Assembly: GCF_004168365.1 (NCBI RefSeq) | Contig: NZ_CP035704.1 | Coordinates: 1,984,001-2,048,000, forward strand | Length of the DNA stretch: 64,000 bases | Direction: 5' to 3' | Origin: Pseudolysobacter antarcticus | GTDB taxonomy: Bacteria > Pseudomonadota > Gammaproteobacteria > Xanthomonadales > Rhodanobacteraceae | Part shown: in pieces, positions 49,909 to 57,343 of the stretch | Position numbering within the stretch: position 1 is the first letter of the stretch | Layout of the letters: every line of letters begins with the position of its first letter | The notes under the pieces: model-generated | The model's database searches: none | The model's input: the letters and a program-made list of their open reading frames with translations, nothing else | What the model was told of the DNA's origin: nothing | Position numbers and translations under genes: made by a program

Positions 49909-51297
49909 TCAGGGGCAGTTTTCAAATGTCGTATTAAATATCACGTCGTTCTTCTGCACCTCATAAGCGCCGATATCTGCGACGCTGTTGGACTGTCGCA
50001 CGAACGGCGAACCGCGCTGATCGAAGCTTTGCGACGCGCTGCCCTGGTCGATTGCCGGACTGCGACTCAGCAACGCGTGCGTTCGGGTCGGGCCGCCATT
50101 GTTTTTCAGTGGACCGAGCAACGGGCAGGCACTGATGGTGTCGTTAGGCACGTTGCCGACGTGGCTGTAAATCAAATTTTTGGCACCGGTCACGGTGACT
50201 ATCTCGAGCGGGGTGCTGCCATCGATGGCAGCAAAGTCGGTGGGCATGGGCGGGGATGTGCTGTTCCTCGTATTGTTCGAGATCAAGGCGCTTTGCAGGT
50301 GCACGGAAACCTGCTCGCTCAATGCCAAGGCAGTGACACCGGCCGAAAGCTGTTTGCCGGCGAGCTGGCCACCATTGTCGATGTTGAAGGCCACAGTGGT
50401 TTGATTGAGATACAAACTCCCATCGACTGCGAGTATTCCGCCAGCGCCGCCACCCGCCGAATTATTCGAGATGGTGCTGTTGCTGATCGTATTGATAGCA
50501 TTGTTGAGGAACAGGATGCCGCCCGCGTTGGCGTTGGCGTAGTTGTTGGAAATGGTCGAGCCAGAAATTGTCGAACCTTGGCGCAAGAACAGACCACCGC
50601 CATAACCGCGCGGCCCGACCACGTCGCTACCTTGGGCAATGTTGTAGGTGACAATGCTGCTATCCGCCTCGAACGTGCCATCCGAAAACGCGCCACCGCC
50701 GTAACTGAAGCCCGGATTGGCATAGGCGGTATTGAAAGACACCTGGCTATTGCTCAACTTGATGTCCTTCTTCGCGAAAATGCCGCCCCCCTTGGTTTTG
50801 TTGCTTGATGAGCCAGTCGCACCGACGCGACAACTTGTGACGCGTGAATTGGTCAGGGCCACGGTGCCTGCGGAGTAAATGCAGCCACCGAGAATGGTGC
50901 CGTTCGTCGTGGAGGCGTAACCATGTCTGATGTCCAGATTGTTGAGGGTCAATGTGCCCGCACCGTTGTGCACAAGGATGCGATCGCTCGGGCTCGCGTA
51001 AAAGTGATCGATCACAATATTGTTGGTCGGCCCGGTCACAGTCAGGTCGCTCTGCAGAATATGGATTGCACCAGTCGTCAGCGAAATCGAACTGCATACC
51101 AGCCCCGTCATGTTGATCGTGTCGCCGCTGATCGCGCTGGCGATCGCCGAGCGCAAACTGCCAGCACCGTTATCGGCGCAATTGCTGACGTTGATCGTAT
51201 TCGCGATTGCCGGTGTCGCCGACAATGCAAACAACGCTGCGATGCATATCGCCAGTGGTTTGCGTCGTGCGCTGGTCAAGGTGGCTGCGATGCTCAT
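49909..51297 (-). CDS. Secreted right-handed beta-helix protein (choice-of-anchor Q type), copy B, with C-terminal FNTTFENCP tail
   Basis: A 462-residue paralogue of the adjacent copy A, alignable from the signal peptide (KPLAICIAALFALSATPAIA) to the tail (NDVIFNTTFENCP). Blocks such as SISLTTGAIHILQSDLTVT and PSDRILVHNGAG are nearly identical, whereas the central beta-helix repeats differ. Both genes have an AGGAG ribosome site and the same 11-bp-period direct repeats upstream. This points to tandem duplication including the promoter followed by divergence of the exposed helix, as in surface proteins under diversifying selection. Confidence 0.85.
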   Translation of the reverse strand: MSIAATLTSARRKPLAICIAALFALSATPAIANTINVSNCADNGAGSLRSAIASAISGDTINMTGLVCSSISLTTGAIHILQSDLTVTGPTNNIVIDHFYASPSDRILVHNGAGTLTLNNLDIRHGYASTTNGTILGGCIYSAGTVALTNSRVTSCRVGATGSSSNKTKGGGIFAKKDIKLSNSQVSFNTAYANPGFSYGGGAFSDGTFEADSSIVTYNIAQGSDVVGPRGYGGGLFLRQGSTISGSTISNNYANANAGGILFLNNAINTISNSTISNNSAGGGAGGILAVDGSLYLNQTTVAFNIDNGGQLAGKQLSAGVTALALSEQVSVHLQSALISNNTRNSTSPPMPTDFAAIDGSTPLEIVTVTGAKNLIYSHVGNVPNDTISACPLLGPLKNNGGPTRTHALLSRSPAIDQGSASQSFDQRGSPFVRQSNSVADIGAYEVQKNDVIFNTTFENCP

Positions 51298-51361
51298 AAA
51301 ACGCTCCTGTCGAATCTGTGTGGTGGGTCAGGCCGCACCATAAGACAGGTAGTGTGTTGAT

Positions 51362-51381
51362 ACTTGAGCGTAACTTGAGCG
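51362..51381 (-). promoter_or_regulatory. 11-bp-period direct repeat ahead of beta-helix copy B
   Basis: Two exact copies of ACTTGAGCG (51362-51370 and 51373-51381), start to start 11 bases, 65 bases upstream of the start codon. Sequence and distance are conserved with copy A. A CTTATGGTG motif (minus strand) follows in both and could contain the -10. Confidence 0.6.
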
Positions 51382-51543
51382 TTTCGTTAGCACGCTGCCA
51401 ACGCGACGCGTTCGGTGGCGATTTCTCTGTTGCGGGTTGAAATTTCGGCAACCTCAATCGTGCCGGAGATTGTTATGATTCGGCAAAACGCATCTCCGCT
51501 GAGATGGTTTTTTTGCATCCGACATTCGAGGTTAACCAAGACC

Positions 51544-52044
51544 ATGGAAGTAAATCCCTACCAGGCGCCCAGTGCAAAACTGACCGATGATTCGGTAGTG
51601 GATGTCGAGCTGGCCGATCGGTTGCAGCGGTTGGGAGCCGCGCTGCTCGATGGTCTGATCGGTTTGGTATACGCCTTGCCAATCATGTTTTTGCTGGGAA
51701 CGTACGACTACCTTCGCCAAGGACATCAAGCACCATGGCATTTGACCGCTGGCACCGTAGTGCTCGGCTTTATTGGATTTATCCTGCTCAACGGCTACTA
51801 CCTGAAAAAAGACGGTCAAACGATCGGAAAGCGGATTGTCGGTATCCGCATCGTGGATATGGACAACCAGATTCTCACGCTAGGGAAAATTCTCGTGCTC
51901 CGCTATCTGCCCATTCGGATCGCGGCAATGATCCCGTTTGCCGGAGGCCTGTGCGCCCTTGTCGACATGCTATTTATTTTTCGCCAGAACCGACGTTGCC
52001 TGCATGACTTGATCGCCGGCACCAAGGTCGTAAAGGTCAAATAA
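51544..52044 (+). CDS. RDD-family membrane protein
   Basis: A 166-residue inner-membrane protein with the RDD signature: RLGAALLDGLIGLVYALP near residue 30, GQTIGKRIVGIRIVDMDNQ near residue 95 and a terminal FRQNRRCLHDLIAGTKVVKV. Three to four hydrophobic segments are present. The N-terminus MEVNPYQAPSAKL is the common cytoplasmic leader of this family in proteobacteria. Function is unknown, with possible ion or small-molecule transport. I chose the ATG at 51544; the reading frame extends upstream without support. Confidence 0.85.
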   Translation: MEVNPYQAPSAKLTDDSVVDVELADRLQRLGAALLDGLIGLVYALPIMFLLGTYDYLRQGHQAPWHLTAGTVVLGFIGFILLNGYYLKKDGQTIGKRIVGIRIVDMDNQILTLGKILVLRYLPIRIAAMIPFAGGLCALVDMLFIFRQNRRCLHDLIAGTKVVKVK

Positions 52045-52174
52045 TCACGGACTTCTGTTCGCCACCACACACCCATCAACGAGCCGTTATTCACCCGGAC
52101 GTCGAAGATGGCTGATTTATGGCGTGGCAGCGCCGGCGTTGGGTCGACCTGGATGTCCATCCACTATTGTCGAG

Positions 52175-52573
52175 CTACTTGTGCGGCCGCAGGCGAAACC
52201 ACGGCATCAGTGCGAACACTATCAACATGCCCAGGTAAACCGTGCCGGAAACTTTATCCCGGCTGGCTACATACTCCGCAAGGGTCTGGTTTTGCAGCGT
52301 GACAGCAAGGCCAAGCTCAGCGCACACCATCAGAGTCAGCGCCAGCCATCCGACGATCAGCGCGTTTGCGGGTTTGTTGATTTCAGGGAAGCGTCGCAGT
52401 ATGTAAGCGGCGGAGAAGAATATCGCGGCCGCCATGATCGGCATTTCCGTCAGCTCGGCCCAGCGCTCGCCGATGCGCGGAACCAGCAAAGGCAAGCGCA
52501 GCATACCGAGCGCGAAGCCGGCAGCCATTACCAAAGCAAAATAAACGACTGCGGCGCTAATGTTCTTATGCAT
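52175..52573 (-). CDS. Hypothetical four-helix membrane protein
   Basis: A 132-residue protein that is almost entirely hydrophobic, with four predicted transmembrane helices (about residues 6-26, 43-60, 70-92 and 108-126). A conserved-looking loop LVPRIGERWAELTEMP lies between the first two. I do not recognise the family with confidence; small membrane proteins with E in this loop are frequent in proteobacteria. Convergent with the RDD gene. Confidence 0.65.
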   Translation of the reverse strand: MHKNISAAVVYFALVMAAGFALGMLRLPLLVPRIGERWAELTEMPIMAAAIFFSAAYILRRFPEINKPANALIVGWLALTLMVCAELGLAVTLQNQTLAEYVASRDKVSGTVYLGMLIVFALMPWFRLRPHK

Positions 52574-52766
52574 CGGTTGTCATGGCTGCGCTGTGCTGGG
52601 TATCGCGGCAAGCAATCTGTGGATCGTGCCACGTCCACGACGTCACGCCAACCGATGCAAGCGCGTTGTCCGACAACGCGGAAACGGATAACAACAAACC
52701 GCAACGCATAACCCCTACAATGCGATTAGCGATATTCCCGAGCATCCCCTCGTCAAGGAGTTTTAC

Positions 52767-53364
52767 ATGGCAGTTTCGATTCGCGTTTGTTCCATTTTCT
52801 GCGCAAATTTATTGGCGTTGATCGCGCCTGCTGCATTCGCCGCCAATCTCGTTCCCGATCCGGATTTCAACGCTGGTAACGTGAGCAGTTGGCCTTCGGC
52901 GGGAAGCAGCACCTCCATCAGCTTTGATGCCACGCAGAATATTCTCGGCACAGTTGGATCGGGCTCGGCGCTCTTGACCAACGGCAACGCCAATTACAAC
53001 GCCAACTCCACCCTGTGTTTGCCCGGCAGCTACGCCGCGGGCGTGTGGCTACGGCGGCTGGTTGCGCGTGGGCGCTGGCCAATTCAACGGTTTGGCAAGT
53101 GCCGCGATTGGACTGGTGTTCTACACCACCAACGATTGCAGCAGTGGAAATATTGTCGGTGGTACAACCGCTTCACCGGCAAGCGCAGGCACATGGACGC
53201 TGCTGGTAAACACCTTGACCTTGCCTTCCACAGCAAACAGCGTCGCGATCTATTTGAACAATAGAACCAACGCCACCCCGCCGCTGAGCATCAACTACGA
53301 CGGCATCCGGTTTGGCCCGCAAGGAACTACGCCGGTCACGCTGCAATCGTTTGATGTGAGGTAG
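52767..53364 (+). pseudogene. Frameshifted secreted carbohydrate-binding-like protein
   Basis: An AAGGAG ribosome site precedes the ATG at 52767. The first frame encodes a signal peptide (CSIFCANLLALIAPAAFA) and NLVPDPDFNAGNVSSW, a CBM-like start, and runs well to SYAAGVWLRR. Coding quality then continues in another frame (from about 53041-53062) as GQFNGLASAAIGLVFYTTND through to NYDGIRFGPQG and a stop at 53364. A one-base change near 53040-53060, in the repetitive stretch around GGCTACGGCGGCTGG, would restore one ~199-residue secreted protein. Either a genuine inactivating mutation or a sequencing error. The C-terminus lacks the FxDGFE tail of its neighbours. Confidence 0.7.
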
Positions 53365-53423
53365 CCGATATATTGCCAATCGCGCTGAATCAAAATGTCC
53401 ATCGGCCTACGTGGAGACATTCC

Positions 53424-54212
53424 ATGAAACGCGTTTCGATCTTGTTTGGATTGTGGATGACGCTGTGTAGTTCCGCGCAAGCAGTACCGTTTGTTTTTAG
53501 CACGGGAAATCCAAATGGTCAGTTCGCTGCTGGATCGAGAGCACCATCGGCGGGGTTTCTCGCGATCGATGCGGCCGACGATTTCCTGCTCCCGTTGCAG
53601 ACGACGTTGCATGGCGCCACCTTCACCGGCTTGCTGCCCAGTTCGGCATCGGCAGCAAGCATCAGCGAGGTGATTGTCGAAATCTATCGGGTATTTCCAC
53701 TCGACTCGACCAATCCACCGGCCGGGCATGTGCCGACGCGGGTCAACTCGCCTGCGGATGTCGATTTTGTATCGCGCGACAGCGCCAACAGCTCGCTCAA
53801 TTTCACATTCAGCGTCGTTAGTACCAGTTTCGTCGCTGGCAATTCGGTGCTCAATGGCATCAATCCGTTCCCCAATCAGACTACCGGAGGAGAAGGTCCG
53901 CTCTCAGCTGAGGCGGGGACATTCAACGTCATATTTGCAACGCCGATCGTGTTGGCATCGGGCCATTATTTTTTCGTGCCAAAAGTCAGGCTCAGCAGCG
54001 GTAATTTTTATTGGCTCTCGGCAGCGAAACCGATCGTTGCACCGGGTACGCCGTTCGTCGGCGATCAGCAGGCATGGATCCGCAACGCCAATCTTGCTCC
54101 GGACTGGCTGCGCATCGGCACTGATATCGTCGGCGGTACACCGCAATACAATCTTGCGTTCTCGATCAGTGGCGACGACGACCGAATTTTCGGCGACGGA
54201 TTTGGTACGTAA
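53424..54212 (+). CDS. Secreted protein of unknown function with C-terminal FGDGFGT tail
   Basis: Exported protein of 262 residues from the ATG at 53424. The signal peptide (SILFGLWMTLCSSAQA) is followed by a beta-rich chain with no catalytic motif I recognise (DDFLLPLQTTLHGATFTGLLP, TFNVIFATPIVLASGHYFFVPKVRL). It ends SGDDDRIFGDGFGT, one of the best copies of the shared tail. The preceding broken gene is on the same strand 60 bases away and may once have been part of the same operon of surface proteins. Confidence 0.8.
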   Translation: MKRVSILFGLWMTLCSSAQAVPFVFSTGNPNGQFAAGSRAPSAGFLAIDAADDFLLPLQTTLHGATFTGLLPSSASAASISEVIVEIYRVFPLDSTNPPAGHVPTRVNSPADVDFVSRDSANSSLNFTFSVVSTSFVAGNSVLNGINPFPNQTTGGEGPLSAEAGTFNVIFATPIVLASGHYFFVPKVRLSSGNFYWLSAAKPIVAPGTPFVGDQQAWIRNANLAPDWLRIGTDIVGGTPQYNLAFSISGDDDRIFGDGFGT

Positions 54213-54280
54213 TTTCCAATCGCGGTGGACTGCTTCCGCCGGTTATTCTTCCTTGCACGCATGGTCGCCGCGCGTTCCGC

Positions 54281-54325
54281 CTGAATCTCGACGCCATCTT
54301 TATTGACGGCTTCGAAACACCGTAA
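54281..54325 (+). pseudogene. Orphan C-terminal tail fragment (IFIDGFETP)
   Basis: Fourteen codons followed by TAA read LNLDAIFIDGFETP, the same tail as the secreted proteins nearby. The frame is open upstream for about 40 codons but has no signal peptide or start of its own. This looks like the 3' remnant of a deleted or recombined secreted-protein gene. Confidence 0.6.
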
Positions 54326-54326
54326 A

Positions 54327-54345
54327 ACTTTTGATCAACAAAAGT
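54327..54345 (-). terminator. Short hairpin with T-run downstream of the minus-strand cassette array
   Basis: On the minus strand ACTTTTG-TTGAT-CAAAAGT is followed by TTTTAC: a 7-bp stem and a short U-tract. It lies 32 bases beyond the stop of the last cassette gene and may terminate the array transcript. Weak stem, AT-rich. Confidence 0.45.
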
Positions 54346-54376
54346 CCGCGCTGAACTCTCGACGCGGGCGTTTTCA

Positions 54377-54805
54377 TCAACTCGATGTCGCCGCAGGTTT
54401 TTTCACTGCGGCCTTGATGAACTCGACCCGCCGGAAACGCAGCGCTGACCAATCGTCATCGATGGCAACCGCGCGCACCGTATCGAATCCCCTGCTGCGC
54501 ATGATGTTCCAGCCAGTGTCGCGGTTGAAATCGCACGTGTACTTTTTGGACGCTCCCTTCGGATAAGCGAACCACAGCACAGCATCGCCTCGGGCTTTTT
54601 CAACCAGCGTTTTGGAAAGGCTGTCGACCTCCGTCTGCTTTGTGGCGAACAGCAACGCAAACCGCACAGCTTTTGCTTTTTTGAGATCACGTAACAGAGT
54701 GACACCTTTTAGCGTCGCCAGCTCGGCCTCGAAAGACGCAGGCGCGTTGATGACCACGATCTCGTTATGTTGCTTCAGGTTTAGTTTTTCAAAGACTGAA
54801 CTCAT
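54377..54805 (-). CDS. DUF3052-like small protein, cassette gene 6
   Basis: A 142-residue soluble protein: KLNLKQHNEIVVINAPASFE at the N-terminus, VLWFAYPKGASKKYTCDFN in the middle and RAVAIDDDWSALRFRRVEFI near the end. The layout matches small proteins related to DUF3052, of unknown biochemical role. It is the most distal gene of the proposed integron cassette array and is preceded by the clearest attC-like site. No promoter of its own is seen. Confidence 0.7.
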   Translation of the reverse strand: MSSVFEKLNLKQHNEIVVINAPASFEAELATLKGVTLLRDLKKAKAVRFALLFATKQTEVDSLSKTLVEKARGDAVLWFAYPKGASKKYTCDFNRDTGWNIMRSRGFDTVRAVAIDDDWSALRFRRVEFIKAAVKKPAATSS

Positions 54806-54854
54806 ATGGATTTCTCGTTCTCGAAACCAACGTTGAGTGAAAATGCCGTCCTAT

Positions 54855-54917
54855 GCCCAACTTCTGAATCAAGCCGGTCCGCCAAGCGACTTTTGCGTGA
54901 ATTATTTCTTCGTTGTG
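54855..54917 (-). repeat. attC-like recombination site between cassette genes 5 and 6
   Basis: On the coding (minus) strand it reads towards gene 6 as CCGGCTTGATTCAGAAGTTGGGC, split here only for description: L-box-like CGGCTTGATTCAG and R-box GTTGGGC. This closely follows the classical attC 3' half. The left half overlaps the last codons and stop of the preceding gene, as is common for cassettes. Confidence 0.55.
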
Positions 54918-55426
54918 ATGCCGGGTTCTCTGCGCGTGATTGTCTCGTGCAGGCGGCCAACAGCAATGCCAAACAAGGTGATGACGCCAACGTTGTCGAT
55001 GGTTTTCCCATCCGTCTTTAACTGCAACTCCTGATGCATGACAAACGGACCTTTGACCCGGTATTGCAACGACAGGTCAGCACCAGATGTGGAGCCAGTA
55101 ACGGGGCCGGCAGCGTCACTCAGCGTCGCAGAATAATGATCGGGGCTGACCGTGGTAAGAATCCATATGCGATGCTCGGGCGGCTTTCCTTCAAAGGTGA
55201 CCGTTTGCTCAAGGCGAAATGTTCCATCGCTCTGCTCGCTGCCGTGGCTTTCAACATGAAACGGACGGGGCTTGCCAAAGAAAAATTTCAGCGATCCATT
55301 TCCTTCACTCTCACCGCCGAAACCATTTTTCGGAGTGAATGCAAGCGGCTGCTCGGCGGCGAATGAAGAACATCCGATGATCGACGCGACCAGGGCAAAT
55401 GTCAGAAGCACAGTAACTTTTATCAT
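54902..55426 (-). CDS. DUF3833-like lipoprotein, cassette gene 5
   Basis: About 174 residues with a lipoprotein signal (lipobox SIIGC). It has a beta-rich chain with DUF3833-type features: FGGESEGNGSLKFFFGKPRPF, GTFRLEQTVTFEG, RIWILTTVSPDHYSATLSDAAG and the terminal GVITLFGIAVGRLHETI. ATG at 55426 is preferred to a GTG one codon earlier; the start abuts the attC-like GCTAGAT box. Probably an outer- or inner-membrane-anchored periplasmic lipoprotein of unknown function. Confidence 0.75.
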   Translation of the reverse strand: MIKVTVLLTFALVASIIGCSSFAAEQPLAFTPKNGFGGESEGNGSLKFFFGKPRPFHVESHGSEQSDGTFRLEQTVTFEGKPPEHRIWILTTVSPDHYSATLSDAAGPVTGSTSGADLSLQYRVKGPFVMHQELQLKTDGKTIDNVGVITLFGIAVGRLHETITRREPGITTKK

Positions 55427-55429
55427 CAC

Positions 55430-55590
55430 ATCTAGCGAGGTTGTAGAAAAATTTCGACGACAAAATATTTGGCAATTTCCGTCGATCCGTCCATCCTACT
55501 GCCGTGCCGATTTTCGATTGTAAAGCGTCGCTTCTTGCCCGCTTTGTCGATCAACCAAGGCAACAGGGTTTTCTACACCCTCAACGTTTG
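55430..55590 (-). repeat. attC-like inverted-repeat site between cassette genes 4 and 5
   Basis: Arms GAGGTTGTAGAAAA (55437-55450) and TTTTCTACACCCTC (55569-55582) are inverted with one mismatch in 14 and lie 118 bases apart. The box adjoining gene 5 reads GCTAGAT on the coding strand. Architecture and position fit a long attC-like site, although the box deviates from the canonical GTTRRRY. Confidence 0.5.
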
Positions 55591-55596
55591 AATGAG

Positions 55597-55986
55597 TTAG
55601 ACCGCGGGTAGCGCGCTGACCATCACGTAGTAGCCGTCCGGATCGCGCAGTGCGAATTCTTTCGCGCCGGTATTGGGATTCAAGCTTGGCTCCTCCTCAA
55701 GCGCTGCGACAAGGCCGCGTGCTCGGTACAACGTCTGATCGAAATCATTTACGCGAAAGAACAGGAGCAGACCGTTTCCAGGCTCTGCAGTATCCCGACT
55801 GGCCAGGGACGGATGCTCGTGAGCGCCCCATTGATGCAAGCAGACGAGGACGTCCCCATCCGAGTTGATGATCTGCCCAAAATAGTCATGCTCAGGTTTC
55901 GTCGCGAGCAACCCGAGCAGCGATTGGTACCACTCAAAACTGCGAGCAACGTCCGTGACCCCAATGATTGTCCACAAGCACGTCAT
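55597..55986 (-). CDS. VOC/glyoxalase-family protein, cassette gene 4
   Basis: A 129-residue protein with one vicinal-oxygen-chelate fold: TIIGVTDVARSFEWYQSLLG, DGDVLVCLHQWGAHEHP, LLLFFRVNDFDQTLYRAR and EFALRDPDGYYVMVS. Candidate metal ligands are the His and Glu in HQWGAHEH and FALRDPDG. Proteins of this family inactivate antibiotics such as bleomycin or fosfomycin, or detoxify methylglyoxal, and are frequent integron passengers. The ATG at 55986 has AAAGG upstream. Substrate unknown. Confidence 0.85.
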   Translation of the reverse strand: MTCLWTIIGVTDVARSFEWYQSLLGLLATKPEHDYFGQIINSDGDVLVCLHQWGAHEHPSLASRDTAEPGNGLLLFFRVNDFDQTLYRARGLVAALEEEPSLNPNTGAKEFALRDPDGYYVMVSALPAV

Positions 55987-56000
55987 AACCTTTCTCCGCC

Positions 56001-56022
56001 GTCTAGCGAGGCTGTAGAAAAA
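56001..56022 (-). repeat. attC-like half-site upstream of cassette gene 4
   Basis: Plus-strand GTCTAGCGAGGCTGTAGAAA matches the site at 55430-55450 in 18 of 20 positions. On the coding strand it supplies the box GCTAGAC 15 bases before the VOC gene. No clear inverted partner was found in the 120 bases towards the toxin gene. Confidence 0.5.
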
Positions 56023-56145
56023 CTGGCCCGATCTTGCTCGCAAGAATCGAGATGATCAAGGAAGTCGGCGATGGCGCAGTCCATCACGTTGCCGAGGCGC
56101 TGGGCCTGTCGAAGTTCGATTGTGCTCTGATGCAGGAAAGGCAAT

Positions 56146-56544
56146 TCAAGACCGGTCGAAAAAGGAGGCATGTTGAAAGCGCATGCCGGCGAGTATTTGT
56201 TCCACACGTGCGTGGGAAAGCGTGCCGATGTGCTGACCAAGGCGGCTCTTGTACAACGAGGATACTTGCGAAACGACGACAACACTTTGTTTGTCGAGAT
56301 CGCCTTCGCCGGGTTCCAGCAGAACATTGCCAAGCTCGTTGACTCTCTTCAGGTTTGAGCTAAGCGCGCAGACGATGACCGTGCTGATGCGTGAATGATT
56401 GAAAACATCGTCTTGAACGATGACATGCGGGTGGGGCGATCCCGGTACCGATCCTTTCGATTCGTCGGGACCAATCCAGAATACGTCACCTCGATTTATG
56501 ATGCCCGCGTAGATATCGCGATGTGGTTCTGTTTCTCTGTCCAT
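56146..56544 (-). CDS. PemK/MazF-like toxin, cassette gene 3
   Basis: A 132-residue protein with the PemK/MazF fold: INRGDVFWIGPDESKGS, PHPHVIVQDDVFNHSRISTVIVCAL, GNVLLEPGEGDLDKQSVVVVSQ and LSHARVEQILAGM. Family members are sequence-specific mRNA interferases held in check by an antitoxin. No antitoxin gene is present directly upstream, where an attC-like site stands instead. Solitary or stabilising toxins are common in cassette arrays, but this could also be an inactive relative. Confidence 0.85.
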   Translation of the reverse strand: MDRETEPHRDIYAGIINRGDVFWIGPDESKGSVPGSPHPHVIVQDDVFNHSRISTVIVCALSSNLKRVNELGNVLLEPGEGDLDKQSVVVVSQVSSLYKSRLGQHIGTLSHARVEQILAGMRFQHASFFDRS

Positions 56545-56553
56545 TTACTTATT

Positions 56554-56638
56554 ACTCAACGCGCCGTGCGAGGGGCAGAAATTTGGAGAAGTGCCTAACG
56601 AAGGAACTTTCAGAAGTCTCTTACGGAGTAGTTAGTTT
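56554..56638 (-). repeat. attC-like site(s) between cassette genes 2 and 3
   Basis: The coding strand contains a canonical R box GTTAGGC (56599-56593) and further on CCTCGCACGGCGCGTTGAGT (to 56554). Near the stop of gene 2 CTAAC supplies a possible partner. The CCTCGC-CGGCGCGTT block is shared with the site at 56998-57078. Confidence 0.5.
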
Positions 56639-56988
56639 GCACATTGCTTCGCGGCCGTAACAAACCGCTGAATTAGCTCTTGCGGCTGCGCGTAGTCATG
56701 CCGCTCGGCCAAGAAAACTGCTTTGGAGTCTATGTGAATTTGGGCGCCCTCGGCATAGATGAAAACGATCGCTTGTGTGCTAGGTAAAGTGCCGCTGAGG
56801 TATATCTCAGATTTGCCGAGCCGTTCTAGCGCGACTTGGCCAATGGAGATACAAAGCTGTTGGGCGGCCTGGTGCTGAAACGATGTGAGCTTATCGGCAC
56901 CACGCACCATCAGTGGCGACCATGCAGCGTCGTTGGCCTGACGCGATTGGCGATTTTGTTCCAACCAGCGAACAAGTCTGCTGAACAT
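56632..56988 (-). CDS. Hypothetical small protein, cassette gene 2
   Basis: A 118-residue soluble protein starting MFSRLVRWLEQNRQSRQAND and ending FVTAAKQCAN. It is mixed alpha/beta with an internal hydrophobic strand TQAIVFIYAEGAQIHIDS. I do not recognise it. A longer reading frame (to 57228) would run through the attC-like site, so I take the ATG at 56988. Unknown small proteins of this size are typical integron passengers. Confidence 0.6.
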   Translation of the reverse strand: MFSRLVRWLEQNRQSRQANDAAWSPLMVRGADKLTSFQHQAAQQLCISIGQVALERLGKSEIYLSGTLPSTQAIVFIYAEGAQIHIDSKAVFLAERHDYAQPQELIQRFVTAAKQCAN

Positions 56989-56997
56989 TTCTGTACA

Positions 56998-57078
56998 ACC
57001 TAGAGTTTGAATTAACGCGCCGCGCGAGGCGGCGGGATTTGCGACACCAGGTAGCGGTCGTGTTGAATAGTCAGGTGC
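56998..57078 (-). repeat. attC-like site between cassette genes 1 and 2
   Basis: Coding strand: 5' half ACCTGACTATTCAACACGAC and 3' half GCGTTAATTCAAACTCTAGG, with the hairpin tip GCCGCCTCGCGCGGCG between them. The GTTAATTCAAAC block and the imperfect complementarity of the outer ACCT boxes follow the classical attC plan. Confidence 0.55.
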
Positions 57079-57130
57079 CACAGCGATTGATTGTGATTTG
57101 GAAGCGCGCAACGCCACCACCAAATCATGG

Positions 57131-57343
57131 TTACGGTTTCTGCCGCCCCAAGACGAAGACCCCAAACGCAAATGCGCCTGCCCCAAGAGCAGCAAGACCA
57201 GCTCTGGCCCAGTGGGATGAAACGTCATCTCGGATTGCCATCGTCAACGCGAACATGAGAACGCCGAGCACCGGCCCGGCCAAAAGAAGCCAACGCGAGC
57301 GAGGTTTTTTGATTTGAGCTTGCGGGTTCACGTGATTTGGCAC
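57131..57343 (-). CDS. Small two-helix membrane protein, cassette gene 1
   Basis: A 70-residue protein from a GTG start at 57343, adjoining the box ACTAGGT. It has a basic N-terminus (QIKKPRSR), one hydrophobic segment (WLLLAGPVLGVLMFALTMAI), a short loop RDDVSSHWAR and a second segment (AGLAALGAGAFAFGVFVLG). Function unknown. The upstream 200 bases (57344-57543) contain no integrase gene or evident attI. Confidence 0.5.
   Translation of the reverse strand: MPNHVNPQAQIKKPRSRWLLLAGPVLGVLMFALTMAIRDDVSSHWARAGLAALGAGAFAFGVFVLGRQKP

Noticed and set aside
54200-54376. A complete small gene coding for the IFIDGFETP tail
   Set aside because: No start codon, ribosome site or signal peptide precedes the tail in frame; treated as a gene remnant.
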